Shown: positions 51,601 to 59,935, numbered from the stretch's first letter. The stretch is 64,000 nt of DNA from Nonomuraea sp. PA05 (GCF_008086045.1 NZ_VSEY01000037.1:62001-126000); one strand, 5' to 3'. Numbers and translations are program-made. The notes: generated by a model not told the origin, from the sequence alone.

Positions 51601-53497
51601 CCACCTCCAGCCCTTCGGCCTGCTCGGCCAGCCGGTCGGCGACGGGCGCGGCCTCGGCCACGGTGCCGATCGCGGCGGCGTCGGCGGCCAGCGCCTCGAC
51701 GGCCGCGTGGTAGGCGGTGAACGCGTCCTCGCCCGACAGGAAGGTCACGGCTCGCCTGCCCGCCGAGCCCAGCTCGTCCGCCACGGAGTCCGACAGCGCG
51801 GACAGGGCGGACAGGTCGAGGTAGCGGACCTCGCGCAGCGTCACCAGATGACCCTGGGCGCGGCGGAGCGTGGCCAGCAGCGTGACCCAGGCGTCCGCGG
51901 TGGCCGGGGTCTCGGCCCTGGAATGGCGGACGAGCTCGGTGGTCTCCTCGGTGGCCGTGGCGAGGGTCCGCTCGGCCTGCCGGGTGAGCTGCTCGACGTT
52001 CTCGTACTCGTCGAGCACCTGCTCGGCGGTGGCGCGCACGTCGGTGAGCGGCTCGCGCAGGCCGTGCTCGCCGAGCCAGTGGTAGGAGTCGAACGCCCGC
52101 GTGCAGGCGGCGATCAGCCCCTCGAACGTGCCGGCCGACGGCGCCATCTCCTCGACCATGCGCGCCACGGACAGGCAGTCGGAGATGCCCCTGACCAGCT
52201 CGGCGTTGCCGATGCGCTCCAGCGGTCCTGTGCCGGTGGGCTGGGCGGCGGCGTAGGTGTCCGACACGTACGGCGTCTGCCACACCTGCATCGGGTGCAC
52301 CCGGGTCGGCTCGTCGGAGGTGGCGCGGAAGACCACCATCGTGCCGTCGTCGAACAGCGAGTACCCGTGGCAGACGATGGGGTTGGCCACCTCCTTCCTG
52401 ATCACGTTGTACGGCAGCAGCAGCGACCGCCCGTCGCCCCTGGCGTGGAAGACGTACAGGACGTCCTCGCCGTTGGGGGAGCGGACGACCCGCTCGAACT
52501 CCAGGTCGGTCACGTCCGTGTCGAATGTCTTGCTGACGCCCGTGGCCAGGTAGTAGCCGCCGGGGAAGATCAGCCCCTGGTCCTCGGGCAGCCGCTGGCA
52601 GGCCTGCCCGATGCCGTCGAGCCGGACGACGGCCTTGGTGCGGGTGTTGAAGACCAGGTGGCGCCGGTCGCTCTCCTTGTACGGCCGGATCCGCATGAGG
52701 ATCAGCGGCCCCACGCGGGCGTACTCGACGTCGGCGTCCGCCAGGCTCTGCAGCGGCTCGGCGACCGGCTCGGCGTAGATGCCGGCGCCGCTCTCCGTGT
52801 TGTCCTCGATCTTGATGGTGAGGTCGCCGCCGACGGTCTCGACGAACACCTCGCCGCCGATGGAGATGTGCGGGTGGCGGCCGAGCACGTGGTCGTCGCG
52901 GGTGGTGGGGGTCCACTCGAAGTCGTGGGACGGGGGGAACGTGTGGTCCCGCTCCCCCCGGTTGTCCTGATATTTCGGGACACCGCCGTTGCTGACTGCC
53001 CAGCGCAGCACCCGCGTGTCCGCGGGCCCCGTCTGGAACACGGCCAGCAGCTTGCCCTCGACCCGCCTGAGCTGGTGGAGCCTGGTCTCCTTGTAGTACC
53101 GGTAGAGCTCGGCGAAGTCCTTCCTGAACGCCGGGTCGTCCAGCGCCTCCAGCTTGTCCGCGTCGAACCGGAAGGCGTCGCCGTCCCTGGAGAAGCGGTG
53201 CACCGCGAACACGTCGGCCACCGTCGTCTCCGGTTTGAGGCCGATGAAGACGTTGTAGCCGAAGAGCATCACGCCGCCCAGGGAGACGATGTCCCTGGGG
53301 ACGCAGTTGTTCTCGGTCCTGATCCGCTCGCTGCCCAGCAGGCGCAGCTCCGCCCCGCCGAAGACCTTCAGCCGTTCGTCGTTGAGCGTGCCGGCCGCCG
53401 CCGCCAGGGCCTTGGCCTGGGCCTGGAGGCGGTTGCGCAGGACCTCGTACGTCCCGGCTTCAAGGCCCGCCTCCAGACCCGCTTCGAGCGTGCTCAC
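48680..53497 (-). CDS. Giant DUF3686 AAA+ ATPase (DNA-repair-ATPase family)
   Basis: 1605 residues from a GTG that overlaps the flotillin stop (GTGA). The N-terminal 550 residues match the DUF3686 type (RTENNCVPRDIVSLGGVMLF and YEVLRNRLQAQAKAL, GGYYLATGVSKTFDTD). Helical, coiled-coil-rich middle (550-1150). The AAA+ core has PPGYGKTT near 1250 and LLYLDDIQHTSPE near 1312, with GNPYTESGRRFRIPDMLANR after it. Annotated elsewhere as a DNA repair ATPase, but the link is weak. The N-terminus has the repeat LEAG. It is the last gene of the three-gene flotillin operon. Confidence 0.88.
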   Translation of the reverse strand: MSTLEAGLEAGLEAGTYEVLRNRLQAQAKALAAAAGTLNDERLKVFGGAELRLLGSERIRTENNCVPRDIVSLGGVMLFGYNVFIGLKPETTVADVFAVHRFSRDGDAFRFDADKLEALDDPAFRKDFAELYRYYKETRLHQLRRVEGKLLAVFQTGPADTRVLRWAVSNGGVPKYQDNRGERDHTFPPSHDFEWTPTTRDDHVLGRHPHISIGGEVFVETVGGDLTIKIEDNTESGAGIYAEPVAEPLQSLADADVEYARVGPLILMRIRPYKESDRRHLVFNTRTKAVVRLDGIGQACQRLPEDQGLIFPGGYYLATGVSKTFDTDVTDLEFERVVRSPNGEDVLYVFHARGDGRSLLLPYNVIRKEVANPIVCHGYSLFDDGTMVVFRATSDEPTRVHPMQVWQTPYVSDTYAAAQPTGTGPLERIGNAELVRGISDCLSVARMVEEMAPSAGTFEGLIAACTRAFDSYHWLGEHGLREPLTDVRATAEQVLDEYENVEQLTRQAERTLATATEETTELVRHSRAETPATADAWVTLLATLRRAQGHLVTLREVRYLDLSALSALSDSVADELGSAGRRAVTFLSGEDAFTAYHAAVEALAADAAAIGTVAEAAPVADRLAEQAEGLEVVTEVVGSLDIADATVRTSILGRIAEVLGGVNRARAVLDGRRRELLGSEGRAAFAAEFALFGQAVTGALAMADTPQKCDEQLGRLMLQVENLESRFGEFDDFAAQLAAKRDDVYEAFSARKQTQLDDLARRADRLFSSAERILGSVTRRLGTLSSLDEVNTYFATDPMVAKVRSAAAGLRELGDAVRAEELDGRIKSAQQEAGRALRDRLDLFSDGGETLRLGHHRFAVNTQPIDLTLVPHDGAMHFAITGTDYRAPVPGSFGDTRPFWDQTLVSETPDVYRGEHLAASLLDSVTAGTPLEELVRRAAEERYDEGYERGVHDHDATLILDTLTRLREGAGLLRYPAATRAAAQLFWAFGTDEVSRKTLAARAASLVRARTVFGVTPALGSLADELDRSIAAFLPGLGLPEAALAGEYLVEELGAAPAGFVTAKPALDLLDGFRHALGQVKTREFEEDLKALPLTERVQLAHAWLTAYHQGPEVTEAIAVQLCGHLPRYDSSATTAETVDGLLGAHPRIQDRKLEIRLDELLPRTRRFARERVPAYRAYQRRRNELVEAERRRLRLEEYKPKVMSAFVRNRLLDEVYLPLIGDNLAKQLGAAGAGKRTDQMGLLLLISPPGYGKTTLMEYVASRLGLVFVKVNGPALGHEVTSLDPADAPDATARQEVEKISFALETGNNTLLYLDDIQHTSPELLQKFISLCDAQRRIEGVWNGRTRTYDLRGKRFAVCMAGNPYTESGRRFRIPDMLANRADVWNLGDVLSGKEELFALSYVDNALTSNPVLAPLSGRDRSDVELLVRLAKGDPTVRPDQLAHPYTKPELDQMLSVLAKLVRVQEVVLANNQAYIASAAQSDAARTEPPYRLQGSYRNMNKLAERIVPAMNDDELEAVIDDHYLGEAQTLTADAEANLLKLAELRGRLTPAQAERWAAVKAAYLKARALGGAEDDPMVRAVGAIGLLADRVSEVGTAIRESDR

Positions 53498-55587
53498 CTG
53501 GCGCCGGCCAGGGCCGCCACCGGCGAGTCGGCCACGCCGAGCCTGCGGGCCGTCTCCAGCAGCTCGCCGAGGGCCGTGGTCTGCGGGCCGCCGTCCTGGA
53601 TGAGCCGCATGAGCAGGGCGGACACGGTCAGGTTCTTCAGGTCCTCGGTGCTCACGCCGCCGACCACGCTCGCGAGGTCCGCGGCCAGGCTGGCGGAGCC
53701 GTTCACGTACGGCGACACGATCGCCCCGGCGACCCGCGAGTGGTCGACGAAGCCGTCCACCACCTTGCCCGCGGTGATCGAGCCGACCACCTTGTCGAAG
53801 AACATGGTGTCGCCGCCGACGATGTCGATGTTGGCCTTGGCCAGCCCGGCCGCCAGCACGCTGGCCTGCGACTCGGCGACCTGGCGGGTGACGTCGATGT
53901 GCTTGAGCCTGACCTCCTTGTCGGCCTCCAGGCGCAGGCGGTACTCCTCGTGCGCCCTGCTGGCCTCGTCCAGCGCGGCCATCGCGGCGGCCTTCTGGGT
54001 CAGGCCCTCGGCCTCGGCCTTGAGCTTCTCGCCGACGGCGGCGGCGCCGGCCAGCGCCATCGCCTGCTCGCCCTCGGCCTGCGCCTTGAGCCGGTCGCCC
54101 TCGACCAGCGCCATCGCCCTGGCCCCGTCGGCCTCGGCGGCCAGCCTCTCCTTCAGCACCAGCGCCTCGGCGCGGCCCACCTTCTCGATGGCCTCGGCGT
54201 CGCGCTCCTTGACCTGCACCTGCGCCAGCCCGGAGGCGGCGGACTCGGCCTGGACGCCTTCGGCCAGCCGCATCTTGGCCCTGGCCTCCAGCTCGGCGGC
54301 CTGCTGGCGCGCCTCGGCGAGCACCAGCTCCTCGCGCGCCTTGAACTTGGAGGCGGCCTCCGCGGCCTCGGCGGCCTTGATGTCCTTGACCAGGTTCTCC
54401 TGGGCCTCGGCCTCGGCGGCGATGATCACCTGCTGGCGGGTGCGCTCGGCCTCCTCGACCACGCGCAGCCGCTTGATCGACTCCTCCTGCTCGGCCACGG
54501 TCTTGTCGACCGCGATGCGCTCGCGGATCACCTCGGCGATCGACCGCTTCTCGGTCTCGACCTCCTTGTTCTTGGCGATGCGCGACAGCTCGGTCTCCCG
54601 CTCGCGGGCGATGACCTCCAGCATCCTGTCCTTCTCGATGCGCTCGCTCTCGATGGCGATCACGCGCTCGCGGTTCTTCTCGGCGACGGCGATCTCGCGG
54701 GCCCTGTTCTCGTTCTGGATGCCGAGCTGCTCGTCGGTCTTCATGTGCGCGGCCTGGGCGCGCAGCCGCTCCTCGGCCTGCACGCGGGCGATCTCGGCCT
54801 CCTCGCGCGCCTTGACGGTCTCGATCTCGCGGCGCTGCTTCAGCTCGGCGTCGGCCTGGCGGCGCTCCAGCTCCAGGATGGCCTCGCGGGCGTCCACGTT
54901 CTGCCGGGTGATCTCCTTCTCCTCGTTGCGCTGGAACTCGTTCGTGCGCACGTGCTCGATGGCCGTCAGCTCGGTGATCTTGCGGATGCCCTGCGCGTCG
55001 AGGATGTTGCTCTTGTCGAGCTGGGCCAGCGCGGTCTGCTCCAGGTAGTCGATGGCGGCGTCCTCCAGGCTGTAGCCGTTGAGGTCGGTGCCGATCAGCC
55101 GGACGATCTCGTCACGGAACTCGTCGCGCTTGGTGTAGAGGTCGACGAAGTCGAGGTGCTTGCCCGCGGTCTTGAGCGCCTCGGAGAACTTCGCGTTGAA
55201 CAGCTCCTGCAACGTGGTCTCGTCGCTGGCGCGGGCGGTGCCGATGGCCTGGGCGACCTTGATGACGTCCTCGGCGGTCTTGTTCACGCGGACGAAAAAC
55301 GTGATCTTGATGTCGGCCCTGATGTTGTCCCGGCAGATGAGCCCTTCGCGGCCGGTCCGCTCGATCTCGATGGTCTTGACCGAGATGTCCATGATCTCGG
55401 CCTTGTGGACCACCGGCAGCACCACGGCGCCGGTGAACGTCACGTCGACCTTGTTGACCTTCGAAACGATCAGCGCCTTACCCTGCTCGACCTTGCGGAA
55501 AAGGCGGCCGATGACGAAGAGAAGGCCGATCACGATGACCAGGACGACGGCCAGGAAAATGCCGAATCCGGTGGAGATGACGTCCAT
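53494..55587 (-). CDS. Flotillin-family (SPFH/YqiK-like) protein
   Basis: 697 residues. The ATG at 55587 overlaps the YqiJ-like stop by 1 bp (TGATG). One TM helix (about 7-29), then the SPFH domain (KALIVSKVNKVDVTFTGAVVLP, NIRADIKITFFVRVNKT) to about 200, a long Glu/Ala-rich coiled coil (about 210-520) and a C-terminal region (VVGGVSTEDLKNLTVSALL). Flotillins scaffold membrane microdomains. In E. coli the analogous pair is YqiJ-YqiK. Long antisense frames here are shadows. Confidence 0.93.
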   Translation of the reverse strand: MDVISTGFGIFLAVVLVIVIGLLFVIGRLFRKVEQGKALIVSKVNKVDVTFTGAVVLPVVHKAEIMDISVKTIEIERTGREGLICRDNIRADIKITFFVRVNKTAEDVIKVAQAIGTARASDETTLQELFNAKFSEALKTAGKHLDFVDLYTKRDEFRDEIVRLIGTDLNGYSLEDAAIDYLEQTALAQLDKSNILDAQGIRKITELTAIEHVRTNEFQRNEEKEITRQNVDAREAILELERRQADAELKQRREIETVKAREEAEIARVQAEERLRAQAAHMKTDEQLGIQNENRAREIAVAEKNRERVIAIESERIEKDRMLEVIARERETELSRIAKNKEVETEKRSIAEVIRERIAVDKTVAEQEESIKRLRVVEEAERTRQQVIIAAEAEAQENLVKDIKAAEAAEAASKFKAREELVLAEARQQAAELEARAKMRLAEGVQAESAASGLAQVQVKERDAEAIEKVGRAEALVLKERLAAEADGARAMALVEGDRLKAQAEGEQAMALAGAAAVGEKLKAEAEGLTQKAAAMAALDEASRAHEEYRLRLEADKEVRLKHIDVTRQVAESQASVLAAGLAKANIDIVGGDTMFFDKVVGSITAGKVVDGFVDHSRVAGAIVSPYVNGSASLAADLASVVGGVSTEDLKNLTVSALLMRLIQDGGPQTTALGELLETARRLGVADSPVAALAGAR

Positions 55588-56138
55588 CAGTGCTCGCTTT
55601 CGTACGGCATGACCCAGAAGAATTCGCCGTCTTTGTCGTATTCGAAGATGAGTGCGTCGTCGCCGCGGACCAGGCGGTCCTGGCCGGTCGTGCGGACCTG
55701 CACGACCGCGGACGAGCCGTCGGCGGCGGTGACCTCGGCCTGGCCGAAGTCCGGAGTGGCCGTGCCGGTGCGGATCACGCACATCTGGCCGACGAAATCG
55801 CCGCGCGAGCGCGTGTCCCCCTCGGGGAACAGCCTGCGTAGCGGCCTCAGCAGGCCGCGCACGGCCAGCCAGGCCAGGGCCACCGCGACGATGGGCACGG
55901 CGATGAGCGCGCCGGCCGGCGCCAGTACGCTGCCGATGAGGCAGAGCAGCCAGGCCAGCGCGATGAGCAGCGACAGTGTGACCCCCGCTGGGACTCCCCC
56001 GAAACCCAGCCACGTGGCGTCGTCATCGGCCTCGAACAGGCCGGTGATGACGGTCAGCCAATACCCGGCGACCACCACGAGCAGGAAAGTGAAAATGACA
56101 GTCGGAAAGCTCAATGCGATCTGTAAGAAGTCGAACAT
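55587..56138 (-). CDS. YqiJ/NfeD-like three-TM protein with OB-fold
   Basis: 183 residues. TM helices at about 13-33, 52-71 and 75-94, then a cytoplasmic OB-like beta domain (115-180; GQMCVIRTGTATPDFGQAEV and RLVRGDDALIFEYD). This is the architecture of YqiJ and the NfeD/YuaF group, which act with flotillins. It is the first gene of the operon, translated just before the flotillin. The promoter lies in the 132-bp gap to the divergent oxidoreductase gene. Confidence 0.88.
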   Translation of the reverse strand: MFDFLQIALSFPTVIFTFLLVVVAGYWLTVITGLFEADDDATWLGFGGVPAGVTLSLLIALAWLLCLIGSVLAPAGALIAVPIVAVALAWLAVRGLLRPLRRLFPEGDTRSRGDFVGQMCVIRTGTATPDFGQAEVTAADGSSAVVQVRTTGQDRLVRGDDALIFEYDKDGEFFWVMPYESEH

Positions 56139-56177
56139 CCCGCCTCGTACTACCTATCCCCCTGTGTGTCCTGTCGG

Positions 56178-56183
56178 ACTATA
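56178..56183 (-). promoter_or_regulatory. -10 of the flotillin operon
   Basis: TATAGT on the minus strand, 40 bp before the YqiJ-like ATG. The 17-bp-spaced -35 (TCTTTA) is poor. No other plausible -10 was seen on this strand. Confidence 0.45.
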
Positions 56184-56235
56184 TACAGATAAAGCACGGC
56201 TAAAGAAGAAAGTTCCCGAAACAGTTGGTGTCTTG

Positions 56236-56255
56236 ACCTCAAGCACGGTTGAGGT
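56236..56255 (+). promoter_or_regulatory. SoxR/MerR-type operator in oxidoreductase promoter
   Basis: ACCTCAA-GCACGG-TTGAGGT is a perfect 7-bp inverted repeat. The arms CCTCAA/TTGAGG and 18-bp length equal the SoxR box known from soxS promoters. It starts within a TTGACC -35 (56233-56238) and ends at a weak -10 (TAGCAG 56255, or CAGGCT 19 bp after the -35), the arrangement used by MerR-family activators. Confidence 0.7.
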
Positions 56256-56270
56256 AGCAGGCTGGCCGGC

Positions 56271-57194
56271 ATGAGCGAACTGATGAGAGCCGCCGCGTTC
56301 ACCGAGCCCGGCGGCCCCGAAGTGCTGAAGGTGATGGAGATCCCGGCGCCTCAGGCGGGCCCCGGCCAGGTGCGGGTGCAGGTGCGGGCGGCCGGGGTGC
56401 AGCCGTTCGACGCGGCCGTGCGGGGCGGATGGCTGCCGCCGTACCTGGACGAGGTGAGCTTCCCGCGCATCCCGGGCAACGAGTTCGCGGGCGTGGTGGA
56501 CCAGGTGGGCGAGGACGTGACAGGGGTGGCCGTCGGAGCCGGGGTGCTCGGGTTCTCCCGGCTGTTCGCCTACGCCGAGTACATCGTGGTGCCCGCGACC
56601 GACGTGACCGCCAAACCCGATCGGGTGCCGTGGGAGGTGGCCGGTGGGCTGACCTCAGGCGTGCAGACGGCGGAGCTGGCCATCGACGGCATCGGTGTGG
56701 CGGCCGGCGACACGCTGCTCGTGCACGGCGCGGCAGGCTCGGTGGGCACGGCGGCCGTGCAGATCGCCAGGCGGCGCGGAGCCACCGTGATCGGCACCGC
56801 CCGCGAGGTCAACCACGACTACCTGCGCGCCCTGGGCGCCGTCCCCGTCGCCTACGGCGAGGGCCTGGCCGACCGGGTGCGCGCGCTCGCGCCCGGCGGC
56901 GTCGACGCGGTGCTCGACGGGGCCGGCGGGCACGCGCTGGAGGTCTCCCTGGAGCTGGTACGCGACCGCGCCCGCATCGTCACGCTGGTCGAGCACGGCA
57001 GGGCCGCCGAGCTCGGCGTCCGGCTGGTGCAGGGGGAGCGCTCGGCCGAGCGGCTCGGGCGTTACGCCGCCCTGTACGCCGACGGCGCCTTCGCCTTCCC
57101 GGTGCGCAGGGCGTACCGGCTGGAGGAGGCCGCGGACGCGCACCGCGATATCGAGACAGGACACGGCCAGGGCAAGATCGTCCTTACCATCTAG
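56271..57194 (+). CDS. NADP-dependent oxidoreductase (quinone oxidoreductase-like MDR)
   Basis: 307 residues. GroES-like N-terminus (MRAAAFTEPGGPEVLKVMEI, FPRIPGNEFAGVVDQVGEDV) and Rossmann region DTLLVHGAAGSVGTAAVQIARR near 147-168. The Zn-free quinone oxidoreductase branch is likely. The SoxR-type box upstream suggests induction by redox-active compounds. Its 3' end overlaps that of the convergent APH gene by 11 bp. It is divergent from the flotillin operon. Confidence 0.93.
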   Translation: MSELMRAAAFTEPGGPEVLKVMEIPAPQAGPGQVRVQVRAAGVQPFDAAVRGGWLPPYLDEVSFPRIPGNEFAGVVDQVGEDVTGVAVGAGVLGFSRLFAYAEYIVVPATDVTAKPDRVPWEVAGGLTSGVQTAELAIDGIGVAAGDTLLVHGAAGSVGTAAVQIARRRGATVIGTAREVNHDYLRALGAVPVAYGEGLADRVRALAPGGVDAVLDGAGGHALEVSLELVRDRARIVTLVEHGRAAELGVRLVQGERSAERLGRYAALYADGAFAFPVRRAYRLEEAADAHRDIETGHGQGKIVLTI

Positions 57195-58098
57195 CGCGGA
57201 CGGCCTCCGCGACCCGCACCAGGATCTCGGCGAGCACCCGGTCGCCGTCGGCCACGTCCCACAGGAAGTTCTGCAGCACCCGGCCCAGCGTCCAGCCGGC
57301 CGCGCGGCGCGGATCCAGGCCGAGGGCGTCCACCATGAAGTCGAAGCGCCGCAGCACCGCGCGCGGCACGTCGCCGCTCGCGATCACCTCCTCCCACCGG
57401 TTCCACAACGCGGGCAGCAGCTCGAAGCCCGGATCGCCGGCCAGCGGCTTGGGGTCGATGGCCAGCCACGGCTCCCGCTCGCCCGCCAGCACGTTGTCGT
57501 AGTGCAGGTCCCAGTGCAGCAGCCGGTCGCCGGGCTCGGAGACGAGCTCGGAGACCGCGCCCGCGCACCAGCGCAGCCAGTAGCGGTCGCGCTCGCCGTA
57601 GACCCGGTCCACGGCGTCGTCCACCCGCTCCAGCATGCCGCGCGTGACGTCGCCGAGGTCGCGCAGCCCGGCCGGGGCGGGACGGGCCGACAGGCGGCGC
57701 AGCAGGCCCGTCAGCACCTCAAGGGACTCCATCACGTCGGGAACGTCCGACAGCGACCGGTCAGGCTGCAGCCGTTCGAGCAGCATGCTGCCGGTCTCCG
57801 GGTCGGTGTCGAGCAGTAACACCGCGCCGTCGCCCGCCCAGGCGCGCAGGGCGGTCGCCTCGTCCACGGTCTCGCTGGTCACCGGCTGCAGCTTCAGCGC
57901 GGCGGGGGTGCCGTCGGCGCGCAACACCGGCAGCACCAGCGCGACGATCCCGTGGCTCGGCTCGCCGTCGAGCCGCAGCTCCCACTCCTCCAGGAAACGT
58001 TCGGCCAGCGCGGGCAGCCCGGCGTTCCAGCCCGGCCCCGCGTCCGCCTCGTACTTCATGTGCGACTCGGTCAGCGCCTCCGGCACCTTGATCCTCAT
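57184..58098 (-). CDS. APH(6)/hydroxyurea-type antibiotic phosphotransferase-like kinase
   Basis: 304 residues. The APH_6_hur pattern is present: VLRADGTPAALKLQPV (ATP-binding region with Lys), the catalytic loop LLHWDLHYDNVLA (about 194-206, normally HxDLHxxN) and the Mg-binding AIDPKPLAGDP. Family members inactivate streptomycin or hydroxyurea by phosphorylation; many actinomycete copies have unknown substrates. It lies opposite the oxidoreductase and upstream of a divergent hydrolase, not in an operon. Confidence 0.9.
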   Translation of the reverse strand: MRIKVPEALTESHMKYEADAGPGWNAGLPALAERFLEEWELRLDGEPSHGIVALVLPVLRADGTPAALKLQPVTSETVDEATALRAWAGDGAVLLLDTDPETGSMLLERLQPDRSLSDVPDVMESLEVLTGLLRRLSARPAPAGLRDLGDVTRGMLERVDDAVDRVYGERDRYWLRWCAGAVSELVSEPGDRLLHWDLHYDNVLAGEREPWLAIDPKPLAGDPGFELLPALWNRWEEVIASGDVPRAVLRRFDFMVDALGLDPRRAAGWTLGRVLQNFLWDVADGDRVLAEILVRVAEAVRARW

Positions 58099-58208
58099 GA
58101 CCCCAGTCTGCCAAGGGCTTCAGGTCTAGGGCTTCCCCTAATACACACCCTGAGGCGTCGCCCGCGCGGCCGTGCCTACGCTGACAGCCCGATGGAGGGA
58201 GGGCGGCC

Positions 58209-59054
58209 ATGGCGGCGACGATCGTGTTCATCCACGGGCGGGGCCAGGAGGGCAAGGACCCGCAGGTGCTGCTGCGGGAGTGGTGCACCGCGCTGGCCGC
58301 CGGGCTGCGCGTCCCCCGGCTGACCGCTCGATGCGTGCTGCCCTACTACGGCAACGTCCTGCACCGCGTCACCGCCCAGGCGGCCCGCGAGGCCGACGTC
58401 CTGGCGATGCCCGCCAACGGCGCCGAGGAAGTGCCCTTCCACCCCTTCCTGCCCGAGGACGTCGGCGAACTGGAACGCCGCATGCTCGCCGACCTCGCGG
58501 CCAACACCGGCGTGCCCACCGAGATGCTCGGCATCTCCGACCTGCTGTCCTGGACGCTGGCCCGGCGCCTGCTCACCTGGGTCTCCAAGAACACCAGCGT
58601 CGACAAGGAGATCATCAAGGTCTTCCTCCAGGACGTCGCCGTCTACCTCAGCCACGGCCGCAAGCCGGTGCTCGACGAGGTGCGCCGCCTCCTGCCGCCC
58701 ACCGGCGACATCGTGCTCGTCTCCCACAGCCTGGGGACCGTGGTGTCCAGGGACCTGCTCGTGGAGGACGCCGTGCGGCGGCGGGTCGTGCTCTGGGTGA
58801 CGGCCGGGTCGCCGCTCGGGCTGCCCACCATCCAGCGCAACCTGCTCGCCCGGGGGACCCGGCATCCGGGGGTGCGGTGGCTGACCACGTACGACGTGAA
58901 CGACATCGTGGCGATCGGGCATCCGCTCGAGCGGGGATGGGGGACGCCGCTCAGCCAGATCGAGGTCGAGAACAGGGACACGCCGCACGCCATCGACCGC
59001 TACCTCCGGCACGGCACCGTCGCCTCACCCATCGGCCGCGCCAGCGCTCAGTAG
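58209..59054 (+). CDS. Alpha/beta hydrolase of unknown substrate
   Basis: 281 residues; the RBS GGAGGGAGGG precedes the ATG. Begins ATIVFIHGRGQEGKD with the oxyanion-hole region, and the nucleophile elbow is SHSLGTVVS (GxSxG variant with Ser first) near 178. Likely Asp in TTYDVNDIVAIGHPL and His in NRDTPHAIDRYL complete the triad. Actinobacterial members are often annotated as lipases or esterase-like. The 3' end overlaps menB by 7 bp. Confidence 0.8.
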   Translation: MAATIVFIHGRGQEGKDPQVLLREWCTALAAGLRVPRLTARCVLPYYGNVLHRVTAQAAREADVLAMPANGAEEVPFHPFLPEDVGELERRMLADLAANTGVPTEMLGISDLLSWTLARRLLTWVSKNTSVDKEIIKVFLQDVAVYLSHGRKPVLDEVRRLLPPTGDIVLVSHSLGTVVSRDLLVEDAVRRRVVLWVTAGSPLGLPTIQRNLLARGTRHPGVRWLTTYDVNDIVAIGHPLERGWGTPLSQIEVENRDTPHAIDRYLRHGTVASPIGRASAQ

Positions 59055-59926
59055 TGCCAGGGGAACGGCGACCAATCGGGCTCGCGCTTCTCCAGGAACG
59101 AGTCGCGCCCCTCGGCGGCCTCGTCCGTCATGTACGCCAGCCGCGTGGCCTCCCCGGCGAACACCTGCTGCCCCACCAGCCCGTCGTCCACGGCGTTGAA
59201 GGCGAACTTGAGCATCCGCTGCGCGGTCGGCGACTTCCCGTTCACCTTGCGCGCCCACTCCAGCGCCGTGGTCTCCAGCTCCTCGTGCGGCACCACGGCG
59301 TTGACCATGCCCATCCGGTGAGCGTCGGCAGCCGTGTACGTGTCGCCGAGGAAGAAGATCTCGCGGGCGAACTTCTGCCCGACCTGCCGCGCCAGGTACG
59401 CCGACCCGAAGCCGCCGTCGAAGCTGGCCACGTCGGCGTCCGTCTGCTTGAAGCGGGCGTGCTCGGCGCTGGCGATGGTGAGGTCGGCGACGACGTGCAG
59501 GCTGTGCCCGCCGCCGGCGGCCCAGCCGGGGACGACGCAGATGACGACCTTGGGCATGAAGCGGATGAGCCGCTGCACCTCCAGGATGTGCAGGCGGCCG
59601 GTGGCGGGGGTGCCGTCGGCGTACTGGTAGCCGTCCTTGCCCCTGATGCGCTGGTCGCCGCCGGAGCAGAAGGCCCAGCCGCCGTCCTTGGGCGAGGGGC
59701 CGTTGCCGGTCAGCAGGACGCAGCCGACGTCGGTGGTCTGCCGGGCGTGGTCGAGCGCGCGGTAGAGCTCGTCGACCGTCTGCGGGCGGAAGGCGTTGCG
59801 GACCTCCGGGCGGTTGAAGGCCACGCGTACGGTGCCCTGGTCGACTGCCCGGTGGTAGGTGATGTCGGTGAAGTCGAATCCCTCGACCGGCTGCCACGCC
59901 TTGGGATCGAACAGCTCGGAGACCAT
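59048..59926 (-). CDS. menB: 1,4-Dihydroxy-2-naphthoyl-CoA synthase
   Basis: 292 residues; crotonase fold. Ring-closing step of menaquinone synthesis: converts succinylbenzoyl-CoA. Oxyanion motifs FCSGGDQR (87-93) and WAAGGGHSL, and the catalytic segment QTDADVASFDGGFGS, with Asp at 163 (the Asp-type MenB, as in Mycobacterium, not the bicarbonate-binding Gly type of E. coli). C-terminal MLKFAFNAVDDGLVGQQVFAGEATRLAYM and DWSPFPWHY are family hallmarks. A PadR gene lies 9 bp upstream. Confidence 0.96.
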   Translation of the reverse strand: MVSELFDPKAWQPVEGFDFTDITYHRAVDQGTVRVAFNRPEVRNAFRPQTVDELYRALDHARQTTDVGCVLLTGNGPSPKDGGWAFCSGGDQRIRGKDGYQYADGTPATGRLHILEVQRLIRFMPKVVICVVPGWAAGGGHSLHVVADLTIASAEHARFKQTDADVASFDGGFGSAYLARQVGQKFAREIFFLGDTYTAADAHRMGMVNAVVPHEELETTALEWARKVNGKSPTAQRMLKFAFNAVDDGLVGQQVFAGEATRLAYMTDEAAEGRDSFLEKREPDWSPFPWHY

Positions 59927-59935
59927 GGCGAGAGC

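Noticed and set aside
50636..55048. 1470-codon open frame on the plus strand opposite the ATPase and flotillin
   Set aside because: Shadow of the minus-strand genes: very high GC keeps antisense frames open. The predicted peptide shows no family motif, while the minus-strand proteins have clear domains and coupled starts.
53740..56274. 844-codon plus-strand open frame opposite the flotillin and YqiJ-like genes
   Set aside because: Antisense shadow with low-complexity Leu/Gly/Asp composition. The opposite strand carries SPFH and YqiJ-like domains.
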